A stretch of 64,000 nt of DNA from Ruminococcus sp. zg-924. Lineage in GTDB: Bacteria > Bacillota > Clostridia > Oscillospirales > Acutalibacteraceae. The number at the start of each line of letters is the position of its first letter. Positions within the stretch are counted from its first letter, which is position 1. The stretch lies in contig NZ_WNJZ01000006.1 in assembly GCF_024433635.1 (NCBI RefSeq), forward strand, positions 1-64,000, read 5' to 3'. The notes under the pieces were generated by a model. The model was not told where the DNA came from. It made no database searches and worked only from the letters and a program-made list of their open reading frames with translations. Below, piece after piece: positions 45,335 through 54,204 of this stretch. The position numbers and the translations under genes are program-made.

Positions 45335-45367
45335 AAAACCGGAGCATCATTGCGGTGCTCCGGTTTT
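45335..45367. terminator. Bidirectional terminator between convergent genes
   Basis: AAAACCGGAGCA and TGCTCCGGTTTT form a perfect 12-bp stem with a 9-base loop between citrate synthase (plus) and the C_GCAxxG_C_C gene (minus). Runs of A and T at the stem ends supply a T-tract both ways. Confidence 0.85.
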
Positions 45368-45371
45368 CGCT

Positions 45372-45827
45372 TTAAGCTTTGTTTTTTGCAATATACCCGT
45401 CAAGAATCTCAGCCGCATTATATACAAGCAAGGGACACGGGCGCTTTTTGTAGTACTGTTCAGTTCTCTTGTCGGGTGTCGGCAGTGTTGGGGCGTTTTT
45501 GTCAAGTCCTAAAATTTCACGGCAGATTATGGAACCGTTATTTTTGCGGTATTCACCTGCAAGCTCCTGAATAATCCCATAAAGCTCCTTCTTTTTTTCA
45601 AAGTTTTTGGGGTCGCTGTAACCGAACAGCATAGAGGCAGCCATCGACATTCCGATTACGGCTCCGCAAACCTCTCTCATTCTGCCAAGCCCTCCGCCAA
45701 AGCCGCTTGAAATAAGCGCAGCGGTTTCCTTATCAATTCCACATTCGTCAGCAAAGGCAATAAATACAGCCTGAGAGCAGTTGTAGCCCTCCATAAAAAG
45801 CTGCTTTGCCTGTTCTGCCTTAGTCAT
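45372..45827 (-). CDS. C_GCAxxG_C_C family protein
   Basis: The 151-residue protein carries the defining spaced Cys: GYNCSQAVF, GFGGGLGRMREVCGAVIG, a CREIL Cys and a final CPLLV Cys. The family is thought to be redox active or metal binding, common in anaerobes, and not characterised in detail. It lacks signal and membrane segments. The ATG at 45827 follows ACAGGAG. Convergent with citrate synthase. Confidence 0.9.
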   Translation of the reverse strand: MTKAEQAKQLFMEGYNCSQAVFIAFADECGIDKETAALISSGFGGGLGRMREVCGAVIGMSMAASMLFGYSDPKNFEKKKELYGIIQELAGEYRKNNGSIICREILGLDKNAPTLPTPDKRTEQYYKKRPCPLLVYNAAEILDGYIAKNKA

Positions 45828-45883
45828 AATCTCACTCCTGTTGAAAATTGTTGTTTTCTATATTATACTGCAAAAAATTGATA

Positions 45884-45912
45884 TTGAAAACCCGTTCGCC
45901 TTGGATTATAAT
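45884..45912 (+). promoter_or_regulatory. Promoter for the fumarase operon
   Basis: TTGAAA (45884-45889) and TATAAT (45907-45912) are 17 bases apart, 31 bases before the first gene. Confidence 0.75.
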
Positions 45913-45943
45913 ATAATAACACGAATTTAATCGGGGGTTAATT

Positions 45944-46795
45944 ATGGAGATAAGAAAAATAAATGCCCGTACAGTTACCAATGCGGTAAAAAAGCTGTTT
46001 ATGGACTGTAATTATTATATTGGGGACGATATTACGGCGGCTCTTAAAAGAGGCTTGGAGTGCGAAAAGTCGCCTGTTGGCAAAAGCGTTTTATCGCAGC
46101 TTTTGGAGAATAACGAGATTGCAGCGAATGAGCAGATTCCGCTTTGTCAGGATACAGGTATGGCAGTGCTGTTTGTTGAGTACGGAGACAAGGTTGTAAT
46201 TGAGGACGGCGGTTTTGAGGACGCCGTTATGCAGGGCGTAAGAGAAGCCTATGACGAGGGCTACCTGCGTAAAAGTGTGGTGAGTGACCCTGTGTTTGAC
46301 CGTAAAAATACGGGCGACAACACGCCGGCGGTTATCCACACAAGAATTGTAAGCGGCGATAAAATAAAAATTCTTGCAGGCGGTAAGGGATTTGGAAGCG
46401 AGAATATGTCGGCTATTGCAATGCTGACTCCGTCAAAGGGCGTTGAGGGTGTAAAGGCATTTGTACTTGATACAGTTAGAAGGGCAGGCCCTAACCCGTG
46501 CCCGCCTATGATTGTAGGCGTTGGAATCGGCGGTACGTTTGAAAAGGCGGCACAGCTTGCGAAAAAGGCGACGCTCCGAGCAATTGATACAAGCAACGAG
46601 GATGAGAGATATGCTAAAATGGAGCAGGAGCTGCTTGGCGAGATAAACAAAATGGGCTTTGGCCCTGCCGGTCTTGGCGGCAGCACAACGGCAATCGGAG
46701 TAAATATTGAAACCTACCCAACCCACATTGCAGGTATGCCGGTTGCGGTGAATATATGCTGCCATGCGGCTCGTCACAAAAGCACCGTAATTTAA
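45944..46795 (+). CDS. Fumarate hydratase (class I), alpha subunit
   Basis: Large subunit of the two-part, iron-sulfur fumarase that interconverts fumarate and malate. The 283-residue protein has the motif PLCQDTGMAVLFVEYG (about 65-80) with a cluster Cys. GGKGFGSENMSAIAML, GPNPCPPMIVGVGIGG, and ETYPTHIAGMPVAVNICCHA add the other conserved Cys. It belongs to the TtdA/FumA N-terminal family, so L-tartrate dehydratase is the alternative. It is followed 24 bases later by the beta subunit. Confidence 0.92.
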   Translation: MEIRKINARTVTNAVKKLFMDCNYYIGDDITAALKRGLECEKSPVGKSVLSQLLENNEIAANEQIPLCQDTGMAVLFVEYGDKVVIEDGGFEDAVMQGVREAYDEGYLRKSVVSDPVFDRKNTGDNTPAVIHTRIVSGDKIKILAGGKGFGSENMSAIAMLTPSKGVEGVKAFVLDTVRRAGPNPCPPMIVGVGIGGTFEKAAQLAKKATLRAIDTSNEDERYAKMEQELLGEINKMGFGPAGLGGSTTAIGVNIETYPTHIAGMPVAVNICCHAARHKSTVI

Positions 46796-46819
46796 CCACA
46801 AGCGAAAGGATTGAGATAT

Positions 46820-47368
46820 ATGAAAAAGCTAAGACTTCCGCTGAGCGAGGAAGATATACTCGGACTAAAGGCAGGCGACAGTGTTTTGCTGTCCGGCACT
46901 ATGCTTACGGGTCGTGACGCAGCACACAAAAGGCTTTACGAACTGATTCAAAACGGCGAGGAGCTGCCTGTTGATATCAAGGGAGAACTTATATATTATG
47001 TTGGCCCTGCCCCGGCTAAGCCGGGTTATGCAGTAGGTCCGGCAGGCCCGACATCCAGCTACCGTATGGATAAATATGCTCCGGCACTTATGGACTTAGG
47101 GTTAAGAGGAATGATAGGCAAGGGCGCACGTTCACAGGAGGTTATTGACTCTATCGTGCGGAATAAGGGTGTGTATTTTGCCTGTATCGGTGGTGCGGCG
47201 GCGCTCATTGCAAAGAGTATTAAAAGCGAAGAAATCCTCTGCTATGAGGATTTGGAAACAGAAGCTGTAAGGCGATATACTGTTGAGGATTTTCCGTGCA
47301 TAGTTGCGGTTGACTGCTACGGCGGCAATGCGTATGAGGACGGAGTTAAGAAATATTCACAGGAGTAA
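46820..47368 (+). CDS. Fumarate hydratase (class I), beta subunit
   Basis: Small subunit paired with the preceding gene (TtdB/FumA C-terminal family). The 182-residue protein shows GDSVLLSGTMLTGRDAAHKR (about 20-39), YVGPAPAKPGYAVGPAGPTS, and MIGKGARS. I chose ATG 46820, 9 bases after AAAGGA; a TTG 9 bases earlier abuts that site. The two genes end at a terminator. Confidence 0.92.
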   Translation: MKKLRLPLSEEDILGLKAGDSVLLSGTMLTGRDAAHKRLYELIQNGEELPVDIKGELIYYVGPAPAKPGYAVGPAGPTSSYRMDKYAPALMDLGLRGMIGKGARSQEVIDSIVRNKGVYFACIGGAAALIAKSIKSEEILCYEDLETEAVRRYTVEDFPCIVAVDCYGGNAYEDGVKKYSQE

Positions 47369-47378
47369 AACAGTGAAA

Positions 47379-47409
47379 GGGAGATGCCAAAAGCGCACCT
47401 TCCTTTTTT
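47379..47409 (+). terminator. Terminator of the fumarase operon
   Basis: GGGAGATGC and GCACCTTCC pair (one G-U, one mismatch) around CAAAAGC and lead into six T. Confidence 0.7.
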
Positions 47410-47495
47410 AATGCTTTGGTTTTAATAATAAAAATAAATTTCTAAAATCTCGTGTTAAGTTGCTGAAACAAAAATACCTGCTCGTTGTCTGTTGT

Positions 47496-48158
47496 TCACC
47501 CGTTATTTATCCTGTCTATTATTTCTATAACCTCAAATAAATCCTTTGCTACGGTGTAGGCTTTGCCAATGATTTCATCATTCGGCGGCAGCATATCGGG
47601 TACCATAACGGTTACCATTCCTGCCGAATATCCTGCCCTTATTCCGTTGTGGCTGTCCTCAAGGCACATACATTCACCGCAGGGTATGTTAAGGCGGCTT
47701 GACGCTTCGATGAAAATGTCCGGCGCAGGCTTGCCGTGTTCAATCATATTGCCGAAAACGGCGGCGGAGAAATATTTGAATATATCTGCACGCTTAAGCA
47801 AATCCTCGGCTACCGCCTGACTTGTTGAGGAGGCAACAGCGCATTTTATTCCGCTGTTTTTCAGATATGTAAGCAGCTTGTCAATTCCCGGCTTTTTCGG
47901 AACTCCGTTTTCCTCTATGCATTTCCGAAAACATTCAAGGTTCATTTGCCGCATACGGTCAAAGTCAAACCCATCGCCAAACACAGATTTGTAATAGAGC
48001 TTAGCGTCGGGTGAACGCTTACCGACAGTCTGCTTGAACATATCAAGAGTGATTTCATATCCCATTTTTGCGGCGTTTTCTTTAGACAGCTTGTATGTTG
48101 TCCATTCTGTGTCAAGCATAAGACCGTCCATATCAAATACAACTGCGTTAATTCTCAT
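47496..48158 (-). CDS. HAD-family hydrolase (beta-phosphoglucomutase-like)
   Basis: The 220-residue protein starts MRINAVVFDMDGLMLD, with the nucleophile Asp in DMDG near residue 10, behind TGGAGG (ATG 48158). Other HAD motifs are the Ser/Thr in VASSTSQA, the Lys near HGKPAPDIF, and ECMCLEDSHNGIRAG for metal. The insert (cap) is the alpha-helical type of beta-phosphoglucomutase and related phosphatases. The substrate is uncertain: sugar phosphate or other small phosphate ester. Confidence 0.88.
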   Translation of the reverse strand: MRINAVVFDMDGLMLDTEWTTYKLSKENAAKMGYEITLDMFKQTVGKRSPDAKLYYKSVFGDGFDFDRMRQMNLECFRKCIEENGVPKKPGIDKLLTYLKNSGIKCAVASSTSQAVAEDLLKRADIFKYFSAAVFGNMIEHGKPAPDIFIEASSRLNIPCGECMCLEDSHNGIRAGYSAGMVTVMVPDMLPPNDEIIGKAYTVAKDLFEVIEIIDRINNG

Positions 48159-48183
48159 TTTTTCCTCCAGGTTAAACACATAG

Positions 48184-48214
48184 TAAAAATCGGCCTGTGT
48201 ACTACACAGACCGA
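48184..48214 (-). terminator. Terminator after rubredoxin
   Basis: ATCGGCCTGTGT and ACACAGACCGAT pair around ACT (one G-U) between rubredoxin and the HAD gene. On the minus strand TTTTACT follows. Confidence 0.7.
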
Positions 48215-48221
48215 TTAAGAA

Positions 48222-48380
48222 TTATTCCTTTACAAACTCTTCTTTTCCTGCGCCGCAGATTGGGCAAACAAAATCGTCCGGTAAATCTTCAAACGCTGTT
48301 CCCGGTGCAACTCCCTGCTCCTCGCAGCCCTCTTCAGGGTCGTAAGTCCAGCCGCACGGCTCGCAAACATATTTATCCAT
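48222..48380 (-). CDS. Rubredoxin
   Basis: A 52-residue electron carrier with one Fe(Cys)4 site formed by Cys 6, 9, 39 and 42 (YVCEPCGW and FVCPICGAG), the conserved DPEEG loop and [11 protein letters not shown] core. It would pass electrons to the rubrerythrin or other oxygen-defence reductases. ATG at 48380 follows AAAGGAG. It is too short for the usual minimum length, so easily missed. Confidence 0.95.
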   Translation of the reverse strand: MDKYVCEPCGWTYDPEEGCEEQGVAPGTAFEDLPDDFVCPICGAGKEEFVKE

Positions 48381-48464
48381 TTGAATTCTCCTTTGCAATT
48401 TGATGAGTATATTATACTACTATAATTTCAGAATTAAAAGAGTAATTTTTGAATTTCCTGAAAA

Positions 48465-49814
48465 TTATATTGTCAGTACTCCGTTGTCTGATTTCAACAG
48501 AATTAAAATCTGCTCCTCAAGTCCCGTTTCGCAGTTGATATATACAAGTATATCCTCGCCGTCAACACCCTTGCACAAAAATTCATAGCAGAGGTATTCA
48601 ATATCGCCGTGAATCGGTACAACCGCAAGGCGGGAATTTTTTTCGGTGAGATACGGGCTTAGGCTTCGGCGGGCTGAGCTTAGCGGAAGATACGGTTCGG
48701 TGTTTCTTATGCAGTGGTTCATCAGATAATTTTCCGCATTGTAAGAAACAATTTCGCCGTTTTGCATTGACACGCCTACCTTAATCAAATCGCCGTAGCA
48801 CACAGCTTCGTCCTGCATATAGGCGAAGTTGATAATGCATATATTGTTGTTGATTACGTAATAGCTTTCTTGCATATTTTTAAAGCCGTTTTTATTTAGA
48901 AACTCGGCGGCTTTTTTTATTGCGTCCTTATATTCAAGCGACTTGCCGTTTGGTGAGTCGCTTTTTGTCATTTCAACAATAAAGCCGCCCTGCTTTGATA
49001 CGGTTATATATTCGTTGTCGCCTGTTGACAAAACGTAGGAGGGTATTTTGCCCTGTGTCGGCTCAAGCATTGTCAGGGCATCTGCTGTGGTGGACAGAAA
49101 CTTTGCGGCTTTTTCAGTGGCTTGATGCTCACTTATTTCGTTATAGTTGCCAAGAAATACGCTTTCTCTGTTTTGAGTGCTGTCTGCAAACGGGCCGTCA
49201 TATATTAAAGTAGGGTAGCTTGCGAAGCTGTTGTTGATTTCACCAAAATCATAATCAAGCGTGAATTTCTGCGGAGGTTCCTCAGTTAAGTTGCCCTGTA
49301 TTGTCTGTTTAACGCCAAGCTGTGTTTCGCCGTCGCTGTATTTTGCCGACAGCTCTTCTAAAATAGGTGAGAGCTTATCTGCGTAGCTTGACAGGCTGAC
49401 GAGAGTATCACGGTTTTGCGATGAAAATTCATACCCTCTTGAAGATGCGTTTATTATACTGCGTGAGTAGTCGCCGACCTGAGAGAGAAATTTGTGCAGC
49501 TTTTCACCCTCTGAGGAGGTTACAGGCAAACGTGACAATGCCGATTTTGCGCCTGCACTGTCGCTGCAAAGCTTTGCAGCCAGGGACAGCCGACCTGTGC
49601 TTGTGTTGGCGTAAATACCCTTTTCCAAAGAGGACTTTATGCTTGTCATATAGTCCGAAAGCTCTGACAGAGCCAGTTGATAGCCCTGTTCAATTGTGTT
49701 TCGGTAGCGGTTTGCAACTGAAAATCCTGCAAAGCAAGCGCACGACACAAGCAGTAAAAGCGCTGCACCGAAGCTTACAAGCCGCACAACCTGTCTTTTA
49801 GTAAGTCTAACCAT
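48465..49814 (-). CDS. ypeB: Germination protein YpeB
   Basis: Spore membrane protein that protects and localises the cortex-lytic enzyme SleB until germination. The 449-residue protein has an N-terminal membrane helix (about 12-32), the helical block MTSIKSSLEKGIYANTS, and C-terminal PepSY-like repeats (KAAEFLNKNGFKNMQESYY and related). In Bacillus ypeB is next to sleB; here no sleB is near. Start at ATG 49814 with a weak AGGACAG site. Confidence 0.9.
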   Translation of the reverse strand: MVRLTKRQVVRLVSFGAALLLLVSCACFAGFSVANRYRNTIEQGYQLALSELSDYMTSIKSSLEKGIYANTSTGRLSLAAKLCSDSAGAKSALSRLPVTSSEGEKLHKFLSQVGDYSRSIINASSRGYEFSSQNRDTLVSLSSYADKLSPILEELSAKYSDGETQLGVKQTIQGNLTEEPPQKFTLDYDFGEINNSFASYPTLIYDGPFADSTQNRESVFLGNYNEISEHQATEKAAKFLSTTADALTMLEPTQGKIPSYVLSTGDNEYITVSKQGGFIVEMTKSDSPNGKSLEYKDAIKKAAEFLNKNGFKNMQESYYVINNNICIINFAYMQDEAVCYGDLIKVGVSMQNGEIVSYNAENYLMNHCIRNTEPYLPLSSARRSLSPYLTEKNSRLAVVPIHGDIEYLCYEFLCKGVDGEDILVYINCETGLEEQILILLKSDNGVLTI

Positions 49815-49907
49815 TTTATCACTGTCCTATTTGGGTATGAATAATGTATTTCCTTAACTAATTTTCCCAGACATGGACGTATAATACATAAAAAGAAAAA
49901 AATTCAT

Positions 49908-49962
49908 TTTACAAAGCTTTTACCTGTTTGTGTATTTGCTTTTTACAACTTGGGTTTATATT
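49908..49962 (+). promoter_or_regulatory. Pho-box-like direct repeats and -10 element before pstS
   Basis: TTTACA (49908), TTTACC (49919), TGTATT (49931) and TTTACA (49942) recur at steps of 11, 12 and 11 bases, like the TT(A/T)ACA repeats bound by PhoP in B. subtilis. TATATT (49957-49962) lies about 10 bases after, with no matching -35. This is the arrangement of PhoP-activated promoters. The PhoPR genes are not in the window. Confidence 0.6.
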
Positions 49963-50016
49963 CATAAGCGTACCAAAGAGGTAAATAATAATCAACTCAG
50001 AAGAGGAGAATGAAAA

Positions 50017-50931
50017 ATGAAAAAGACATCAAGGGTATTAACACTGGCAGCAGCGGCGCTTATAGCTGTATCAGCATTCGCAGGCTGCGGTAATTCTTCA
50101 AGCAGTGCAGGTTCATCTAACGACAGTTCAGCGGCAACATCAACATTCGACACAAGCAAGACGATTTCAGTAATAACAAGAGAGCAGGGCTCAGGAACAA
50201 GAGACGCATTTGTTGAGCTTACAGGTGTTCTTGTAAAGGACGGCGACACAAAGACAGACAACACAGCGGCAAGCGCAATTACAGTTAACGGCACAGAGGC
50301 TGTTATTACAAACGTTAAGGGCAACGATGCTGCAATCGGCTACATTTCACTCGGTTCACTTAATGATACAGTTAAGGCGGTAAAAATTGAAGATGTTGAA
50401 GCAACAGCAGAAAATGTAAAGTCGGGCGATTACAAAATCAGCCGTCCGTTCAATATTGCATACAAGGGCGAACTTGAGGGTCTTGCAAAGGATTTTGTTG
50501 ACTTCATTATGAGTGCAGACGGCCAGAAGGTTGTATCTGACAACGGCTATGTAACAGTATCTGAGAACGCAGCATACAGCGGCTCAAAGCCGAGCGGCAA
50601 GATTGTTATAGCGGGCTCATCTTCAGTATCTCCGGTTATGGAAAAGCTTATTGAGGCTTACAAGACAATTAACACAGGCGCTGAGATTGAGCTTCAGACA
50701 ACAGATTCATCATCAGGCATGACAGCGGCTATTGAGGGTACATGCGACATCGGTATGGCTTCCCGTGAGCTTAAGGACAACGAAGTGTCAGAGCTTAAGT
50801 CAGAAACAATAGCAAAAGACGGTATCGCAGTAATCGTAAATACAAACAATACAGTTGAAAGCCTTACAATTGAGCAGGTAAAGGCAATCTATACAGGTGA
50901 AACAAAGGTTTGGAGCGACGTAATTAAATGA
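50017..50931 (+). CDS. pstS: Phosphate-binding lipoprotein PstS, circularly permuted
   Basis: Periplasm-equivalent (outer face) phosphate receptor of the Pst ABC importer. The 304-residue protein has a lipobox AFAGC (lipid Cys at about 24). Its domain order is swapped relative to normal PstS. The half carrying REQGSGTRDAF (about 55-65), AIGYISLGSLND and SRPFNIAYKGEL comes first. The half with AGSSSVSPVMEKL (about 199-211), GMTAAIEGTCDIGMASREL and DGIAVIVN follows, and it ends at WSDVIK, where a normal PstS would continue into VI.R..GSGTR. The halves join with a Tyr/Ser/Gly linker. Such permuted forms appear to occur in some gut Firmicutes. The next gene starts at the stop (ATGA). Confidence 0.88.
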   Translation: MKKTSRVLTLAAAALIAVSAFAGCGNSSSSAGSSNDSSAATSTFDTSKTISVITREQGSGTRDAFVELTGVLVKDGDTKTDNTAASAITVNGTEAVITNVKGNDAAIGYISLGSLNDTVKAVKIEDVEATAENVKSGDYKISRPFNIAYKGELEGLAKDFVDFIMSADGQKVVSDNGYVTVSENAAYSGSKPSGKIVIAGSSSVSPVMEKLIEAYKTINTGAEIELQTTDSSSGMTAAIEGTCDIGMASRELKDNEVSELKSETIAKDGIAVIVNTNNTVESLTIEQVKAIYTGETKVWSDVIK

Positions 50932-51797
50932 GAATAAACAGAATAAAAGAAAAGGCTATGCAGGGGGTTTTCTTCCTGACAGCCATAACAAGTATAGCGG
51001 CGGTAGTCCTTATTTGTATCTTCTTATTCTATAACGGTATTCCCGCAATAGCGGAAATTGGGATACTCGATTTTGTAGGCGGCCAGAAATGGGCGCCTAC
51101 AAACGAACCCGCAAGTTATGGAATATTGTGTATGATAGTCGGCAGCGTTTATGTTACCGCAGGCGCAATAATAATAGGTGTTCCAATCGGTATCCTTACG
51201 GCGGTGTTTCTTGCAAGATTTTGCCCGCCTGCACTCTATAAAATTCTTAAACCTGCAACAGAGCTTCTTGCAGGTGTTCCGTCAATTGTTTACGGCTTTT
51301 TTGGTCTTATGGTAATAGTGCCGTTTATCCGTGACAATATTGGCGGAAACGGGCCGAGCTTGCTTGCGGCTTCGATAGTATTGGGAATTATGATACTGCC
51401 CACAATTATCGGCGTGTCCGAGTCGGCAATCCGTGCTGTGCCGGAAAGCTATTACGAAGGCTCGCTTGCTCTTGGTGCTACAAGAGAGAGAAGCGTGTTC
51501 AAGGCAATTCTTCCGGCTTCAAAATCAGGTATATTAGCCGGCGTTGTGCTGGGTATCGGACGTGCAATAGGCGAAACTATGGCGGTTATCCTTATAGCAG
51601 GCAATCAGGTGCAGATACCAAGCTCAATTACAGACGGTGTAAGAACGCTGACAGCAAACATAGTCCTTGAAATGGGATATTCAACCGGACTTCACCGACA
51701 GGCACTTATAGCAACCGGCGTTGTACTTTTTGTGTTTATTCTGCTGATAACCCTTTCAATGCAGGCTATAAAGAGTAGGAGTGAGAAGAATGGCTGA
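50928..51797 (+). CDS. pstC: Phosphate ABC transporter permease PstC
   Basis: One of two membrane subunits of the phosphate importer. The 289-residue protein has six membrane helices, the ABC coupling motif EGSLALGATRERSVFKAILP (about 180-199), and the family block LAGVPSIVYGFFGL. It overlaps pstS by four bases and is next to pstA. The ATG at 50928 is set by coupling. Confidence 0.95.
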   Translation: MRINRIKEKAMQGVFFLTAITSIAAVVLICIFLFYNGIPAIAEIGILDFVGGQKWAPTNEPASYGILCMIVGSVYVTAGAIIIGVPIGILTAVFLARFCPPALYKILKPATELLAGVPSIVYGFFGLMVIVPFIRDNIGGNGPSLLAASIVLGIMILPTIIGVSESAIRAVPESYYEGSLALGATRERSVFKAILPASKSGILAGVVLGIGRAIGETMAVILIAGNQVQIPSSITDGVRTLTANIVLEMGYSTGLHRQALIATGVVLFVFILLITLSMQAIKSRSEKNG

Positions 51798-52692
51798 CGC
51801 TATAAATGAAAAACAGTCTGAGATTAAGGCTATAAATAAAATTGCTTTTTCTCAAAGACTAAAGGAGTACAAAAGAAAGCCGCTTTCACTTGTTATGTAT
51901 CTTATAGTTGTACTGGCAGCGGCACTTTCTATTTTCGCATTGGTATTTCTCATAGTTTACATACTTGTAATGGGTGTTCCGCATTTAACACCCGACCTGT
52001 TTGCGTGGGAATATAACAGCGACAATGTGTCGTGTATGCCGGCGATTATCAATACGATTATTATTACATTGCTCACACTGCTTATCGCTGTGCCGTTTGG
52101 TATCGGTGCGGCAATATACCTTGCAGAATATGCAAAGAGAGGCAACAAGCTTGTCAAGGTAATAAGAACAATGGCTGAAACCCTGTCGGGTATTCCGTCA
52201 ATTGTTTACGGCTTGTTTGGTATGCTGTGCTTTGTTACGGCATTTCAATGGGGATACTCGGTTCTTGCAGGCGCATTTACACTGTCGATAATGGTACTTC
52301 CTACCATTATGCGTACAACCGAGGAGGCGCTTATAGCTGTGCCGGACTCTTACCGTGAGGGAAGTTACGGCCTTGGTGCAGGCAAGCTCAGAACAATTGT
52401 TAAAACAATTCTCCCAAGCGCAGTGCCCGGAATACTTGCCGGTGTAATTCTTGCAATAGGCAGAATTGTTGGCGAAACGGCGGCTTTGATTTATACGGCA
52501 GGCTCTACGACAGGACTTGTAGACGGAGTTATGTCATCGGGCAGAACTCTTGCAATTCATATGTATATGCTTGCAAACGAAGGACTGCATACAGATCAGG
52601 CATGGGGTACGGCAGTTGTACTGCTTGTGCTTGTGCTTGGAATAAACACTCTGTCAAGCTTTATTGCAAAGAAACTGAGCAGCAAGAAATAA
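51790..52692 (+). CDS. pstA: Phosphate ABC transporter permease PstA
   Basis: Second membrane subunit of the phosphate importer. The 300-residue protein has six membrane helices, the motif LSGIPSIVYGLFGM and the coupling EAA-like loop EGSYGLGAGKLRTIVKTILP. The ATG at 51790 is 8 bases after AGGAG; a GTG three codons earlier overlaps that site. It overlaps the end of pstC by 8 bases. Confidence 0.95.
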   Translation: MADAINEKQSEIKAINKIAFSQRLKEYKRKPLSLVMYLIVVLAAALSIFALVFLIVYILVMGVPHLTPDLFAWEYNSDNVSCMPAIINTIIITLLTLLIAVPFGIGAAIYLAEYAKRGNKLVKVIRTMAETLSGIPSIVYGLFGMLCFVTAFQWGYSVLAGAFTLSIMVLPTIMRTTEEALIAVPDSYREGSYGLGAGKLRTIVKTILPSAVPGILAGVILAIGRIVGETAALIYTAGSTTGLVDGVMSSGRTLAIHMYMLANEGLHTDQAWGTAVVLLVLVLGINTLSSFIAKKLSSKK

Positions 52693-52720
52693 CGCTCTGA
52701 GAAAGGATATATGGGCATAA

Positions 52721-53470
52721 ATGGACAAATTTACTATTAAAGATATGAATCTGTATTACGGCAAGTTCCACGCCTTAAAAGGTGTAAATCTGAATATGCC
52801 GAAAAATCAGATAACAGCGTTTATCGGGCCTTCGGGCTGCGGTAAATCTACACTTTTAAAATCACTCAACAGAATGAATGACCTTGTTGAGGGCTGTAAG
52901 ATAACAGGCGACATCAGGCTTGACGGCGAGGATATTTACGGAAATATAGATATAAATATTCTGAGAAAAAGAGTGGGTATGGTTTTTCAAAAGGCAAACC
53001 CGTTCCCAATGAGCGTGTACGACAACATAGCCTACGGTCCACGAACACACGGCATCAAGAGCAAGGCGAAGCTTGACGAGATTGTTGAAAGCTCGCTTAA
53101 GGATGCCGCAATATGGGATGAGCTTAAGGACAGACTCAAAAAGAGCGCCCTTGGTCTTTCCGGCGGTCAGCAGCAGCGTTTGTGCATAGCAAGAGCCTTG
53201 GCTGTAAAGCCGGAGGTATTGCTGATGGACGAGGCAACCTCTGCTCTTGACCCTATTTCAACAGGAAAAATCGAGGAGCTTTGCTTAAAGCTTAAAAATC
53301 AGTACACAATAATTATGGTTACTCACAATATGCAGCAGGCTCTGCGTATTGCAGACAACACTGCGTTCTTCTTACTCGGAAAGATGATTGAATACGGCAA
53401 CACTGACCAAATCTTTTCCAACCCAAGGGAGAAGGAAACCGAGGAGTACATAACGGGGAGGTTTGGCTAA
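52721..53470 (+). CDS. pstB: Phosphate ABC transporter ATPase PstB
   Basis: ATP-hydrolysing subunit of the phosphate importer. The 249-residue protein has Walker [10 protein letters not shown] (about 34-42), the signature [15 protein letters not shown], Walker [12 protein letters not shown], and the switch His in VTHNMQQA. The Q-loop sits at [11 protein letters not shown], typical of PstB. Its stop overlaps the phoU start (TAATG). Confidence 0.97.
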   Translation: MDKFTIKDMNLYYGKFHALKGVNLNMPKNQITAFIGPSGCGKSTLLKSLNRMNDLVEGCKITGDIRLDGEDIYGNIDINILRKRVGMVFQKANPFPMSVYDNIAYGPRTHGIKSKAKLDEIVESSLKDAAIWDELKDRLKKSALGLSGGQQQRLCIARALAVKPEVLLMDEATSALDPISTGKIEELCLKLKNQYTIIMVTHNMQQALRIADNTAFFLLGKMIEYGNTDQIFSNPREKETEEYITGRFG

Positions 53471-54138
53471 TGCGAGAATATTACGATATTCAGCTTAACG
53501 ATTTAAACAATCAGATAATAGAGATGGGAAGTCTTGTTGAAAAGTCTGTTGCGTACAGCGCAATGGCACTTGTGAAATCTGATATTGATAGAATAAATAA
53601 GGTCAGCGAATATGAGAGTGCCATAAACAGAAAGGAAAAGGATATTGAAAGCCTTTGTGTAAATTTGATTATGCACAATCAGCCGGTGGCTAAGGATTTG
53701 AGATTTATATCGGCTGCTTTAAAGCTTGTTACTGACCTTGAAAGAATAGGAGACCACGCCGAAGATATAGCCGAGATTTCTAAGTTTGTTGATTCACAGA
53801 ACTGTCATCTTGACAAAACGGTCTTTTCAGAGATTGCGGATACAGCAGTTAATATGGTTAATTTAGGCGTTGATGCGTTCATAAAGAGAGATTTAGACCT
53901 TGCGCAAAAGGTGGCTGAGATGGACAATACGGTTGACCAATTGTTTATCGAGATTCGTCAAAAGCTTGTTTCAGGACTTAAGTCCGGAGAGTATGATTCA
54001 GCTCCGGCACTTGATTTGTTCCTTGCAACAAAGTACTTTGAGAGAATAGGCGACCATGCGGTTAATATTGCTGAGTGGGTGGTTTACTCGCTTACAGGCA
54101 AGCTTGAAAATCTTGATGATTACGGCATCGAGGAATAA
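53470..54138 (+). CDS. phoU: Phosphate transport regulator PhoU
   Basis: Three-helix-bundle protein, two repeats, that links the Pst transporter with the PhoR sensor and represses the Pho response when phosphate is ample. The 222-residue protein has the metal-binding motif ERIGDHAEDIAE (about 92-103) and its second-half copy ERIGDHAVNIAEW (about 188-200). It is coupled to pstB by a TAATG overlap and closes the operon. Confidence 0.95.
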   Translation: MREYYDIQLNDLNNQIIEMGSLVEKSVAYSAMALVKSDIDRINKVSEYESAINRKEKDIESLCVNLIMHNQPVAKDLRFISAALKLVTDLERIGDHAEDIAEISKFVDSQNCHLDKTVFSEIADTAVNMVNLGVDAFIKRDLDLAQKVAEMDNTVDQLFIEIRQKLVSGLKSGEYDSAPALDLFLATKYFERIGDHAVNIAEWVVYSLTGKLENLDDYGIEE

Positions 54139-54177
54139 TTATCAGCTTTTTACTCAAAAATATATTATACCCAAGAA

Positions 54178-54204
54178 AAAAGGCACGGCTTGTTCGTGTC
54201 TTTT
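54178..54204 (+). terminator. Terminator of the pst-phoU operon
   Basis: AAAAGGCACG and CGTGTCTTTT pair (one G-U) around GCTTGTT, 39 bases after phoU. The T-tract is the TTTT of the stem end. Confidence 0.65.
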
